NCBI GenBank assembly: GCA_902803315.1 | Contig: CADCPM010000056.1 | Coordinates: 62,001-126,000, forward strand | Direction: 5' to 3' | Length of the DNA: 64,000 nt | Origin: an uncultured Coriobacteriaceae bacterium | Lineage (GTDB): Bacteria > Actinomycetota > Coriobacteriia > Coriobacteriales > Atopobiaceae | Shown here: positions 41,874 to 50,354 of the stretch, one piece after another | Numbering within the stretch: position 1 is the first letter of the stretch | Layout of the letters: the number at the start of each line of letters is the position of its first letter | The notes under the pieces: model-generated | Seen by the model: only the letters and a program-made list of their open reading frames with translations | Databases searched by the model: none | Told to the model about the DNA's origin: nothing | Program-made: the position numbers and the translations under genes

Positions 41874-43184
41874 ATGGCGCAGCGGGTTCAGGGAACCGAG
41901 GATCTATACGGCAGCTACATGCGTGCTTGGCAGCATATGAACGATGTGGCACGCGAAGTCTTTGGAACCTATGGGTTCAACATGATCGAGACGCCCGCTA
42001 TCGAGCAGGTTGCCACCTTTGTCCACGGCATTGGCGAGTCCACTGACGTGGTAAGGAAAGAGATGTTTAGGGTGTTCTCGGGAGCGTTGGTGGAAAGCCT
42101 GCTGGCAAAGGGAAGCGAGAGCGGCCTCAAGCCCAAGCAGCGCCTTGCCCTGCGACCCGAGGGAACGGCTGGCGTCGTTCGCGCCGCGGTGCAGAACAAC
42201 TTCGTGCCTCAGGGAGGCGCGCCGGTGAAGCTTTGGTATGCCGGCCCCATGTTTAGGGGAGAGCGGCCGCAAAAGGGTCGTCTTCGCCAGTTCCACCAGG
42301 TGGGCGTGGAATGGCTCGGAGCCTCCGATCCAGCGGCGGACGCGGAATGCATCATCATGCTCATGACGTTCTTCGAGCGCCTGGGCTTTAATCCCGAATC
42401 GCTGCGTCTCGTTATCAACTCCATGGGGGACGCCGCATGTCGACCCGCGTATCGTGAGAAGGTCCGCTCCTTCATACTCGACCATAAGGACCAGATGTGC
42501 GACGACTGCCTGGAGCGTGCCGAGCTCAATCCGCTGCGCGCCTTCGACTGCAAGAACGATCACTGCCGCGAGGTCATGAAGGACGCACCGCTTGCGCCGA
42601 ACAACCTCTGCGAAGAATGCGCCTCTCACTATGCGCAGGTAAAGCGCTACTTGGATGAGGCGGGGGTGCGCTATGTGGAAGACCCCACGCTCGTGCGTGG
42701 TTTGGACTACTACACCCGCACCGTGTTTGAGGTTGAGGTGGAGGGAGCCGGAGTCGGCGCCATTGGCGGTGGCGGTCGCTACGATGGCCTTATGGAGCTC
42801 GAGGGCGGCAAGCCCACCCCTGGCCTGGGCTTTGCCGTGGGCTTTGAGCGCATTGCGCTGGCTTTGCAAGCGCAGGGCAAGGAGCTTGGGGGCGACGATC
42901 CGAGTTGTGTATATGTGGCCTGCACGCCCGACGTACGTCCTTCGGTGTTCGGCGCGGCGCTCGCGCTGCGTAAGGCAGGCGTACGTACCGAGACCGACTC
43001 ACAGGGTCGTTCGCTCAAGAGCCAGTTCAAGCAGGCCGACAAGCTCGGCGCACGTCTGTGCGTGGTGCTGGGTACCGACGAGGTAGCGGCTGGCATGGCA
43101 ACGCTGCGCGATATGGCGACGCATGAGCAGGTGCAAGTCCCCCTTGCCGATCTGGCGCAGGCTGTTATTGAGCGCTTGGCTTAA
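41874..43184 (+). CDS. hisS: Histidyl-tRNA synthetase
   Basis: The 436-aa class II synthetase charges tRNA-His. RVQGTEDLYG opens the core, AGPMFRGERPQKGRLRQFHQ is motif 2, LVRGLDYYTRTVFEV is the histidine-specific block, GLGFAVGFERI is motif 3, and the C-terminal anticodon domain follows. ATG 41874 is preceded by GAAAGAG. thpR starts five bp downstream. Confidence 0.95.
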   Translation: MAQRVQGTEDLYGSYMRAWQHMNDVAREVFGTYGFNMIETPAIEQVATFVHGIGESTDVVRKEMFRVFSGALVESLLAKGSESGLKPKQRLALRPEGTAGVVRAAVQNNFVPQGGAPVKLWYAGPMFRGERPQKGRLRQFHQVGVEWLGASDPAADAECIIMLMTFFERLGFNPESLRLVINSMGDAACRPAYREKVRSFILDHKDQMCDDCLERAELNPLRAFDCKNDHCREVMKDAPLAPNNLCEECASHYAQVKRYLDEAGVRYVEDPTLVRGLDYYTRTVFEVEVEGAGVGAIGGGGRYDGLMELEGGKPTPGLGFAVGFERIALALQAQGKELGGDDPSCVYVACTPDVRPSVFGAALALRKAGVRTETDSQGRSLKSQFKQADKLGARLCVVLGTDEVAAGMATLRDMATHEQVQVPLADLAQAVIERLA

Positions 43185-43189
43185 ATCCT

Positions 43190-43717
43190 ATGCGGCTGTT
43201 CGTTGCGGCGGAGTTGCCGCCAAATTTGGTGGAGGCTCTTAGCGAGACCTCGGCTCTCGTGCGTTCCTGCGTGCACGGCCGTTTTGTGGCATCGGATTCC
43301 TTTCACGTGACGCTCGCCTTTTTGGGCGAGCGGGCGGGGTCCGAAGTGGCCGAGCTCGAGTCCACACTCGACGAGGCGTGCGAGAGTTGCGCTGCCTTCA
43401 AGACCACTTTGGGTGCCTTGGGCACGTTCGGCCGTGCGAATAGCGCCACGCTCTGGCAGGGGTTCTGCAGCGGTAACGAGCAATGGGCGTCGCTGGCCTC
43501 CGCGGTGCAGAAGGGTTTGTCGGCAGTGGGGTACACGCCAGAGCACAAGCGATTCGTGCCGCACGTTACGCTTATGAGGCGCGCGGACGTCTCGCACGTG
43601 GCATTGCCCATGCCCTGCGTCGAGCGGGGGACGATCGACACCGTGACGCTCTTCTCGTCGGACCTGAGCGGCTCCCGTCCGCGCTACGAGGCACTTGCGC
43701 GTTTTGGCCTGCACTGA
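43190..43717 (+). CDS. thpR: RNA 2',3'-cyclic phosphodiesterase ThpR
   Basis: The 175-aa 2H phosphoesterase has the two HxT motifs (HVTLAFLG and HVTLMRRA) that form its active site. It opens 2',3'-cyclic phosphates or ligates tRNA halves in vitro. The immediate position behind hisS suggests co-transcription and a tRNA-related role. Confidence 0.88.
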   Translation: MRLFVAAELPPNLVEALSETSALVRSCVHGRFVASDSFHVTLAFLGERAGSEVAELESTLDEACESCAAFKTTLGALGTFGRANSATLWQGFCSGNEQWASLASAVQKGLSAVGYTPEHKRFVPHVTLMRRADVSHVALPMPCVERGTIDTVTLFSSDLSGSRPRYEALARFGLH

Positions 43718-44036
43718 GCGACAAGCCTGTAAGGGCGCGCAGTTCGCGCAGCGACGGTCGAGGGGGAGACGAAAGTCACCGCACGCAGTTCGCGAAGCGC
43801 TGTTTGAGCACGGGGACTTTCGTCTTCCCCTCGCCGAGCGCAGCACTGTTCGAGCGCAGAGTCGCATGCGAGCCGCATCGCAGGCGTGGGGATGAGCCAT
43901 GGCAGCATAGTCACCGAAAGAGCAGGGCGTTTGGCCAGTCTGTGCGAGCCTTATTTACCGGATTTGATTCATACTAAGGTAGAAAGAGCGAAATCCGGCG
44001 CAAAGGTCCGGTCGCGACCTGGGGAGAGGGGTTCCT
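43718..44036. repeat. Repeat-filled gap between thpR and the hydrogenase
   Basis: GGGGGAGACGAAAGTC (43762-43777) pairs with GACTTTCGTCTTCCCC (43815-43830) around a core CGCAGTTCGCGAAGCGCTG; similar GCGCAGTTCGCGCAGCG lies just before. The layout (GC-rich palindromic core inside self-complementary arms) resembles the nested palindromes at 30687 and 41699, though the core differs. The last 120 bp hold the hydrogenase leader; no gene seen. Confidence 0.65.
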
Positions 44037-45617
44037 ATGGCCGATACCATGCGAGGCGTGTACACAAACCTCACCGATATCCGACGGCGCGTGTTTGCTG
44101 AAGTGGCAAAGATCGTCTACGACATCGTAAACAATCCCGATTGGACCGATGCGGACTTCGACGTGCACTTCGACCAGCTTCCGTATCAGATCGTGCCTGG
44201 TGACGTAGCCACCTATCGCGAAAGCGTCTTTTTGGAGCGCGCCATCGTGGAGGAGCGCATTCGCCTGGCTATGGGCCTCGACCTAAGGGGTGTCGACCGC
44301 CCCATCCGTGTGAGCGAGGGACTTTCCGACGCCACCGTTGCCGACACCTATTACAACCCGCCGCTCATCAACGTCATAAAGTTCGCCTGCAACGCCTGCA
44401 AGGACAACGTGTACATGGTTACCGACATGTGCCAGGGCTGCCTTGCGCACCCGTGTCGCGAGATTTGCCGCAAGAAGGCCATCACCTTCCATCAAAAGCG
44501 GGCGATCATCGACCAAGAGAAGTGCATCAAATGTGGTATGTGCGAGCGCACGTGCCCTTATCACGCAATACATCACTACACGCGCCCCTGCGCCGATGCG
44601 TGTGGCATGCATGCCATCGGCTCCGACGAAAACGGTCGCGCGGACATTGACTACAGCAAGTGCGTTTCGTGCGGGCAATGCCTCATCAACTGCCCGTTTG
44701 GCGCCATTGCCGACAAGAGCCAGATCGCGCAGGTGATCTTCTCCATTATTGGCGGCGACGAGGTGATCGCCATCGTGGCGCCGGCATTTGTGGGCCAGTT
44801 TGGCGGCAAGGGAAACGTGGGCAAGCTTCGCAACGCCTTTGCCAAGCTTGGCTTTGCCGGCGTGGAGGAGGTTGCCGTTGGAGCGGACCTTTGCGCCATA
44901 GAAGAGGCCGACATGTTCCTGGACGAAGTGCCCGATAAGATACCCTTTATGGGAACGTCGTGCTGCCCAGCCTGGTCGGAGATGGCAAAGCAGGAGTTCC
45001 CCGACCACAAGGAATGCATTTCCATGGCGCTGACGCCCATGGTGCTTACGGCAAGAATGGTGCGAGCGTACAGGCCGAATTCGAAGATCGTGTTTGTGGG
45101 CCCGTGCTCGGCAAAGAAGCTCGAGGCCATGCGCGAGTCGGTGCGCTCCGAGGTGGACTTCGTGCTCACCTTTGAGGAAATGGCCGGCATGATGAGTGCC
45201 AAGGGCATAGATTACCTGAGCCTGGAGGACGACGAGAACTCCTCGTTCGAGTATGCCTCCGAGGACGGCCGCAACTTTGCCGTTGCCGGCGGCGTGGCAA
45301 ACGCGGTGGTAAACGTCATTGCGGAGCGTGAGCCCGACCTCGACGTCAAGGTGCTCAATGCCGAGGGACTGGATGACTGTCGCAAGATGCTGCGCGACGC
45401 CACGCGTGGGAAGTACGACGGGTTCCTGCTGGAGGGCATGGCTTGCCCAGGCGGTTGCGTTGCTGGCCCGGGAACGCTGCAGGCCATCAACAAGTCTGCG
45501 GCAGCCGTAAAGCGCTATGCAAAGAAGTCGCCGCGCAAGCATGCGGTGGACAACGAGTTCCGCTCGCTCATCCATTCGCTTGAGCGTCCCGAAGATGGCG
45601 TGATGCCAGAGGAATAG
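44037..45617 (+). CDS. Monomeric [FeFe] hydrogenase, group B-like
   Basis: The 526-aa protein has the three H-cluster motifs: TSCCPAW (307-313), PCSAKK (356-361) and EGMACPGGC (466-474). Before them lie a Cys-rich start (CNACKDNVYMV..., CQGCLAHPC) and two further [4Fe-4S] sets (CIKCGMCERTC, CVSCGQCLINC). No small C-terminal domain or partner subunit is present. This pattern matches group B [FeFe] hydrogenases of anaerobes, whose electron partner (probably ferredoxin) and direction are uncertain. The maturases HydE/F/G are not in the window. The stop overlaps a GGGGACAGTCCCC element. Confidence 0.9.
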   Translation: MADTMRGVYTNLTDIRRRVFAEVAKIVYDIVNNPDWTDADFDVHFDQLPYQIVPGDVATYRESVFLERAIVEERIRLAMGLDLRGVDRPIRVSEGLSDATVADTYYNPPLINVIKFACNACKDNVYMVTDMCQGCLAHPCREICRKKAITFHQKRAIIDQEKCIKCGMCERTCPYHAIHHYTRPCADACGMHAIGSDENGRADIDYSKCVSCGQCLINCPFGAIADKSQIAQVIFSIIGGDEVIAIVAPAFVGQFGGKGNVGKLRNAFAKLGFAGVEEVAVGADLCAIEEADMFLDEVPDKIPFMGTSCCPAWSEMAKQEFPDHKECISMALTPMVLTARMVRAYRPNSKIVFVGPCSAKKLEAMRESVRSEVDFVLTFEEMAGMMSAKGIDYLSLEDDENSSFEYASEDGRNFAVAGGVANAVVNVIAEREPDLDVKVLNAEGLDDCRKMLRDATRGKYDGFLLEGMACPGGCVAGPGTLQAINKSAAAVKRYAKKSPRKHAVDNEFRSLIHSLERPEDGVMPEE

Positions 45618-45695
45618 GGCCCTAGGTAGGGGACAGTCCCCAAGTTAGGGTTTACGAAAACTCTAACTTGGGGACTGTCCCCTATTTAGGATCCC
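45617..45695. repeat. Inverted repeat, GGGGACAGTCCCC family
   Basis: Two arms of about 33 nt pair around ACGAAAA; the left arm begins at the last base of the hydrogenase stop. It lies between convergent genes and could end both transcripts. Confidence 0.88.
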
Positions 45696-45734
45696 ACTGC
45701 GCACAAAGCTCAGTCGGCCCATCCGTTCGTGAGT

Positions 45735-46043
45735 CTATGCGTCCTTCTCGCCCTTTACGGATGCATAGAAGGTGCACTGGTCGAAGACTTCCTCAATGGT
45801 GTGGCCATTGGCAAAACGAAGGGAGAGGAACTCGCCGACCGTGGGTACCAACTCGCTGCAGTCCACGAAGTGGTTCTTATGGTTGCGGATGGAAGTATCC
45901 TGTGCGCGCCAATAGTTTTCGTTTGCGTCCGTAATGTAGTAAACCTTGGTACCGAAACGCATGTAGATGGAATGATTGATGTGCAGGTACTCATCCAGCT
46001 CGTTGTAGCTTATCTTTAGAGCCTCCGCTGCCTTCTTGCCCAT
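45735..46043 (-). CDS. Conserved-looking 102-aa protein of unknown function
   Basis: The 102-aa product starts MGKKAAEALKISYNELDEYL behind AAGGAG at the right distance, so it is a real gene. It is mixed alpha/beta, has no membrane segment, and contains YYITDANENYWRAQDT and FVDCSELVPTVGEFLSLRF. I do not recognise the family. It stands between the hydrogenase and a HAD phosphatase, in the same direction as the latter, 114 bp apart. Confidence 0.6.
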   Translation of the reverse strand: MGKKAAEALKISYNELDEYLHINHSIYMRFGTKVYYITDANENYWRAQDTSIRNHKNHFVDCSELVPTVGEFLSLRFANGHTIEEVFDQCTFYASVKGEKDA

Positions 46044-46157
46044 GGCCGCTCCTTTCGAGAGAGGGACTAAACAATGTAGTACCATCTTAGCGCATACGCA
46101 CCCGTGTGACATGACTGTTTTGCCAAAGGGACGGTGACTGTCGCCTGCGCGGTACGG

Positions 46158-46823
46158 TCACTCCCCAAGCAACAGCTCCCCGAGCTGCTCTGGCGTGCGC
46201 GCGAAGGTACGCGCGCCGCTTTGACGAAGGAATCCCTCGCTCCTAAAGCCCCACAGAACGATGATGTGATCCATGCCGGCATTCTGGGCCGTGGCCACAT
46301 CCACCTCCGAATCACCCACGTAAACGCAGTCCTCTCTTTCCATCCCAAGAGACTCCATGCACGTAAGAACGGTGTCGGGCCATGGCTTGCGCCGAATGCC
46401 CTCCTTCTCGCGCTCGCCGCACACAACGTCAAAGATGTTGGGGAAGAAATGCTGCACCAAGGGCTGGACTGCGTAGTCGCCCTTGTTGGAAACGACGCAG
46501 CAGCGTACGCCTGCCGCCTTGAGGTTGTTTAAAAGCAAAGAGATGCCCTCATACGGCGCCGTGCGATCGAGGCTGTGTTTGGCGTAATGCGCGTCAAAGG
46601 TCGCATGCACCTCTTCGATCGTCGAATCACAGGTGCCAGGAACGACCGCTTGCCGAATGAGGTTGTATATGCCGTTCCCCACGAATCGACGCACCTCGTC
46701 TTTGGTTCGCGGGGGCATGCCGTGGCAAGCCAACGCGTGATTCGTAGAGGCATGCAGGTCGTCCAGGGTGTTAAGAAGGGTTCCGTCAAGGTCGAAGATT
46801 ACTGTTTTATATTGCACAAGCAT
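46158..46823 (-). CDS. HAD phosphatase, phosphoglycolate phosphatase-like
   Basis: The 221-aa protein has the HAD motifs VIFDLDGTLLNTLDD (nucleophile Asp), CVVSNKGD, RRKPWPD and YVGDSEVDVATAQ, with a helical cap. It resembles Gph/PGPase and pyrophosphatase PpaX; the substrate is not determined. It is divergent from the CapA gene. Confidence 0.87.
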   Translation of the reverse strand: MLVQYKTVIFDLDGTLLNTLDDLHASTNHALACHGMPPRTKDEVRRFVGNGIYNLIRQAVVPGTCDSTIEEVHATFDAHYAKHSLDRTAPYEGISLLLNNLKAAGVRCCVVSNKGDYAVQPLVQHFFPNIFDVVCGEREKEGIRRKPWPDTVLTCMESLGMEREDCVYVGDSEVDVATAQNAGMDHIIVLWGFRSEGFLRQSGARTFARTPEQLGELLLGE

Positions 46824-46907
46824 CCTTTCTTGTGAGGTTCATCTCACATTTTGACGCATTTCATCGTATTATGGACTGGCATGCATATGGTGCGGGAAGG
46901 AAAGCAC

Positions 46908-48230
46908 ATGGGCGACGAACTCAACAACGGTCCAGGCTCACCTCGTCGTGCGGACTCATCATATTCGCGTTTTTCGCGTTCGGCTGGTATTTCCGAATAC
47001 CGCCGCAAACGTCGCGCGGGCAGGGTGTTCAAATGGATTAGCGCCATCGTGCTCATCGCAATAATCGGTGGTGCGGGCATTTTGTTTGGCCAGCGCATAC
47101 TGGATATGCCATTGCTCAACTCAAACAATGGCAACGAGGAACCGGCGAAGACGGCCGAAACGCAAGAAGAGGCCATTCCAACGGTGCAACCTGCTCAGAT
47201 TAGCCTTGCGATGGTGGGTGACGTAATACTAAACAGCTCGGCGCTGGATAGCGGGCTAAAGGATAACGGCAGCTACGACTTTACGCCGCTCTTCGCAAAC
47301 GTATCGGCCGAAATAAAGCAGAACGACATACGCATCGTAAATCAGGAAACGAATCTGCCGGGAGAGGGGTTTGGCTACGGCGGGTACGATCCCCTCAACG
47401 CACCTCAGGAATTGGGCCGAGCAGAGGTGGAAGCTGGCTTTAACGTGATTCTGCGCGCGACCGACCACACGATGGACAATAACACGCAGGGATTGCACAA
47501 CGAACTTAACTGGTGGAATGCGGAATACCCCAAGATTCCCCTGCTTGGCGTGTCGGATCCCGAGGTGGAAGAGAGCGTGGTTAGCAACGGCTACGCGAAC
47601 AACGTGTATGTCTTTGAGAAGGACGGTTTTAAGGTTGCGATTCTTAACCACACGTGGGACGTCGGCGAGGAGGACGTGCGCTACCTGTCTGCCCTCGATG
47701 AACAAAAGATCAGCAACGACGTAAAGCGGGCTCGCGACGCTGGCGCGCAGATGATCGTTGCATGCCCGCATTGGGGTCAGGAGAACGACACCGAAACGAC
47801 GGAGGACGAAACCCGCTACGCACAGATTTATGCCAACAACGGTGTGGATGTGATTATAGGCACGCACCCTCGTGTGTTGCAGCGGACGGAAATCTTGCAG
47901 GGACCCGACGGACACAAAACGGTGTGCTTCTATTCGCTCGGTTGCTTCGTCTCGTCGCTCGATAGGCAAAACAACGTGGGCGGACTCGCAGAGGTTACGC
48001 TCGCGCGCGACGACAAGGGCGCCTGCAGCGTAAAGAGTGCCGTGCTCAAGCCGGTTGTGACGTATCGCGCAAACAGGGGCGACTACTCGGTGTATCTCCT
48101 CAGCAACTACAACGAGGAGCTGGGACAGACGGGATGGGACTACCTGCCGCCCGAAGAGGTCTCGCAGATGTGTACCGAGATACTTGGCGAAGGATTTAAC
48201 GTAGAGGACGGCATGCTCCGCGTGGTGTAG
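46908..48230 (+). CDS. CapA-family membrane-anchored protein, paralogue 1
   Basis: The 440-aa protein has a membrane anchor near residues 40-60 (VFKWISAIVLIAIIGGAGIL) and an extracytoplasmic CapA/PgsA metallophosphatase-like domain: SLAMVGDVILNSSAL, IVNQETNLPG, ATDHTMDNN, VACPHWGQEN, VIIGTHPRVLQ. CapA takes part in poly-gamma-glutamate or surface polymer metabolism. The usual NH in the ANNHxLD block is DH here. The start 46908 follows AAGGAAAG. Paralogue at 54112-55617. Confidence 0.85.
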   Translation: MGDELNNGPGSPRRADSSYSRFSRSAGISEYRRKRRAGRVFKWISAIVLIAIIGGAGILFGQRILDMPLLNSNNGNEEPAKTAETQEEAIPTVQPAQISLAMVGDVILNSSALDSGLKDNGSYDFTPLFANVSAEIKQNDIRIVNQETNLPGEGFGYGGYDPLNAPQELGRAEVEAGFNVILRATDHTMDNNTQGLHNELNWWNAEYPKIPLLGVSDPEVEESVVSNGYANNVYVFEKDGFKVAILNHTWDVGEEDVRYLSALDEQKISNDVKRARDAGAQMIVACPHWGQENDTETTEDETRYAQIYANNGVDVIIGTHPRVLQRTEILQGPDGHKTVCFYSLGCFVSSLDRQNNVGGLAEVTLARDDKGACSVKSAVLKPVVTYRANRGDYSVYLLSNYNEELGQTGWDYLPPEEVSQMCTEILGEGFNVEDGMLRVV

Positions 48231-48243
48231 CGACTTGGATTTA

Positions 48244-48319
48244 CCCTAACTAAGGGACAGTCCCCGAGTTGAGGTTTTGTGTTACAAACCTCAACTCGGG
48301 GACTGTCCCTTAGTTAGGG
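48244..48319. repeat. Perfect inverted repeat, GGGGACAGTCCC family
   Basis: Perfect 34-nt arms (48244-48277, 48286-48319) enclose the 8-nt loop TGTGTTAC. It fills the gap between the convergent capA-like and adaptor genes and is a likely two-way terminator. Confidence 0.92.
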
Positions 48320-48325
48320 CCTACG

Positions 48326-49870
48326 CTACTGCTGTTCTTTTGGCAGCAGGACCTCATTGCCTGCCTGGATGTTGTCGGCCTCAACCGCTGCCTTCGTTCT
48401 GTCGGTGGCGAGCACTTTCACGGGCACGTCGGTCACGATGCCGCGAGAGGGGTCGAGCAGCACGTCGAGGTGCGTGCTTCCGTTTTCTGCTATGCGAAGA
48501 GCCTCGTAGGGAACTATGTACACATCCGGAATACTCTTGAGGATTACGGAGGCCTCGGCAGCGGCACCGGTGGTTATGCGCTCGTCGGGATTGTCGATGA
48601 ATACGGTCGCAAGGACAACCTCGTCGTTTTCCTCTGCTTCATCGATGGAGCTTACGGTGGAGGTAACCGTCAGGTCTTTGATGGCGGGGAAGGTAAGGCG
48701 GACCTCTTGTCCCTCCGTCACGTTGTTCTGATTGGACTTGGGAATCTCCACCACGATCTTGTAGCGCGATGTGTCGGAGATGGTGCACAGGCGAGTTGAG
48801 CCCGATACCGCGTTGCCCTCCTTGGCCTGATCGTTGAGCTCGGTGACCTTGCCGGATATGGACGCAAATACGTCGAGTGTGTCGAGCTGCTCGAGTGCGT
48901 GGTCATATGTTTCCTGAACACTTGCCAGACTTGCGTTGGCGGCGTCCAGATCGGCCTGAGCCGCCTTTGCCCTGGCTTGTGCCGACTCAAGGGATGATGA
49001 GGTGGTCGATGAGCTGCTGGATGAGCTGCTGCTACTGCTGCTGCTATTGCTCGTCGTTTGTCCCTGCGCCTTGGCAACCTCTTCGTTTGCGCGTTGCAGC
49101 GCTTCGTTTTTCCTCTGCACGTCCTCCTTGAGCGAGTCGAGCGCCTGCTGCGCCTTGTTGAGCGCATCCGATATGGTGGGGTTGTCTAGGTGAAAGAGGT
49201 GATCGCCCTCCTGCACCTCTGCCCCCTTTTCGACATGCACCTCGGTAATGGTGCCCGACACTCCTGGAGTTATTGTTACCTCATCGGCAGGACGTACCAA
49301 CGAGGTGGTGTCTATGGCCTCGAGGTATTCGGCCTTCTCGATTTCCGCCGACTCATAGCGTTCGACGCTCTTTGGCGGTTCGTGGTCCATGTTGTTCCAC
49401 AAGAACCAGCCGCCAGCACCCAATACGCCCAAGACGAACAAAATCACAAGGACGGTCGTGATGCGCGAATGCCTGCGCTTGGTCGTCTGAACGTCTTCCC
49501 GTGCCTGACGTTTGGATAGGTAGGGGGAGGGCGCGTCGCTTACGTAATACGAGCGGTCCTCTACGTTGACTGCCGCCACCTCGTTTTTACTAAGCGTCTC
49601 TATGGGCGATTGGTCAATTTGGTCGTAAGGGTTTTGGGAGCCGGGGATAGCGGGCTGTTGATTGGGCGTCCACGTCGCAGCGCCCTGAATGTTTGCGGCC
49701 TGCTCGCTTTCCAGGTGCTTGATCTCCTCGGACTCCTCCTCGCGGTCCATGCCAAAGCCCAGCGCGGGGGAGGCAACGGTGTGGTCGCCCAAGCCGCCGT
49801 CTTCAATGGAGGGCAGGTCCATGCGAAGATGCTTCCGTTTGTCGTTCGTGTCGCTTTGATTTTCAGCCAT
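48326..49870 (-). CDS. HlyD/MFP-type efflux adaptor with poly-Ser hairpin
   Basis: The 514-aa protein has a long cytoplasmic start (about 120 residues), one membrane segment (ITTVLVILFVLGVLGAGGWF), then an adaptor fold: barrel-sandwich (ITPGVSGTITEVHVEKGAEVQEGDHLF), a coiled-coil hairpin, a beta-barrel section (YKIVVEIPKSNQ) and a membrane-proximal end. A run of about 16 Ser/Thr sits at the hairpin tip. No ABC or RND partner is next to it. In Gram-positive cells such adaptors usually work with MacB-type ABC exporters. The start 49870 follows GAAGGAC. Confidence 0.83.
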   Translation of the reverse strand: MAENQSDTNDKRKHLRMDLPSIEDGGLGDHTVASPALGFGMDREEESEEIKHLESEQAANIQGAATWTPNQQPAIPGSQNPYDQIDQSPIETLSKNEVAAVNVEDRSYYVSDAPSPYLSKRQAREDVQTTKRRHSRITTVLVILFVLGVLGAGGWFLWNNMDHEPPKSVERYESAEIEKAEYLEAIDTTSLVRPADEVTITPGVSGTITEVHVEKGAEVQEGDHLFHLDNPTISDALNKAQQALDSLKEDVQRKNEALQRANEEVAKAQGQTTSNSSSSSSSSSSSSSTTSSSLESAQARAKAAQADLDAANASLASVQETYDHALEQLDTLDVFASISGKVTELNDQAKEGNAVSGSTRLCTISDTSRYKIVVEIPKSNQNNVTEGQEVRLTFPAIKDLTVTSTVSSIDEAEENDEVVLATVFIDNPDERITTGAAAEASVILKSIPDVYIVPYEALRIAENGSTHLDVLLDPSRGIVTDVPVKVLATDRTKAAVEADNIQAGNEVLLPKEQQ

Positions 49871-50017
49871 ATTGGTCCTTCGTTTTAACGGTGTGCTAAA
49901 GCATACCGCAACTGAGACCTTTAGGGATGTGAAGCAAAACATCTACAGGCTCGGTCCTAAAGACAAGCCGAGTCCGCAAGGGGGTGGTGAAAAGCAAGCC
50001 ATGCGAGTTCCCGCGCG

Positions 50018-50151
50018 AAGCGAGCGCGGAGCCGCATGTGGGCCATGACACAGCCCCGCGCCCGCGGCGCGGCCCACAGGTGGCGACTCACGAAGTGAGC
50101 GCGCGAAGCGAGCGCGGAGCCGCATGTGGGCTACGCCGCGGGCGCGGGGCT
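50018..50151. repeat. Nested palindrome, core flanked by matched arms (copy 3)
   Basis: Arms AGCCCCGCGCCCGCGGCG (from 50052) and CGCCGCGGGCGCGGGGCT (to 50151) pair exactly and enclose the core GCGACTCACGAAGTGAGCGC plus GCGAAGCGAGCGCGGAGCCG shared with 30687 and 41699. A half core lies just before, at 50018-50040. The remaining sequence to 50354 is the aspS leader. Confidence 0.87.
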
Positions 50152-50354
50152 GCGAGCGATGGAGCGGCATGCCATCGCCCCGCAATTGTGGTTTTCCAGA
50201 GCGTCACATCGAGCGTGTGTTTTATACCGTGGCGAGCGTGCAAAGTCGTAGTAGAATATTGCGCCGTGTGTCGAGGTGCCGTTTACGCCTTGATGCAGTG
50301 TGTTGGCTTGCCCGTCCGTACCGACACGGGACGGGAAGAAACGAAAGGAACTAC

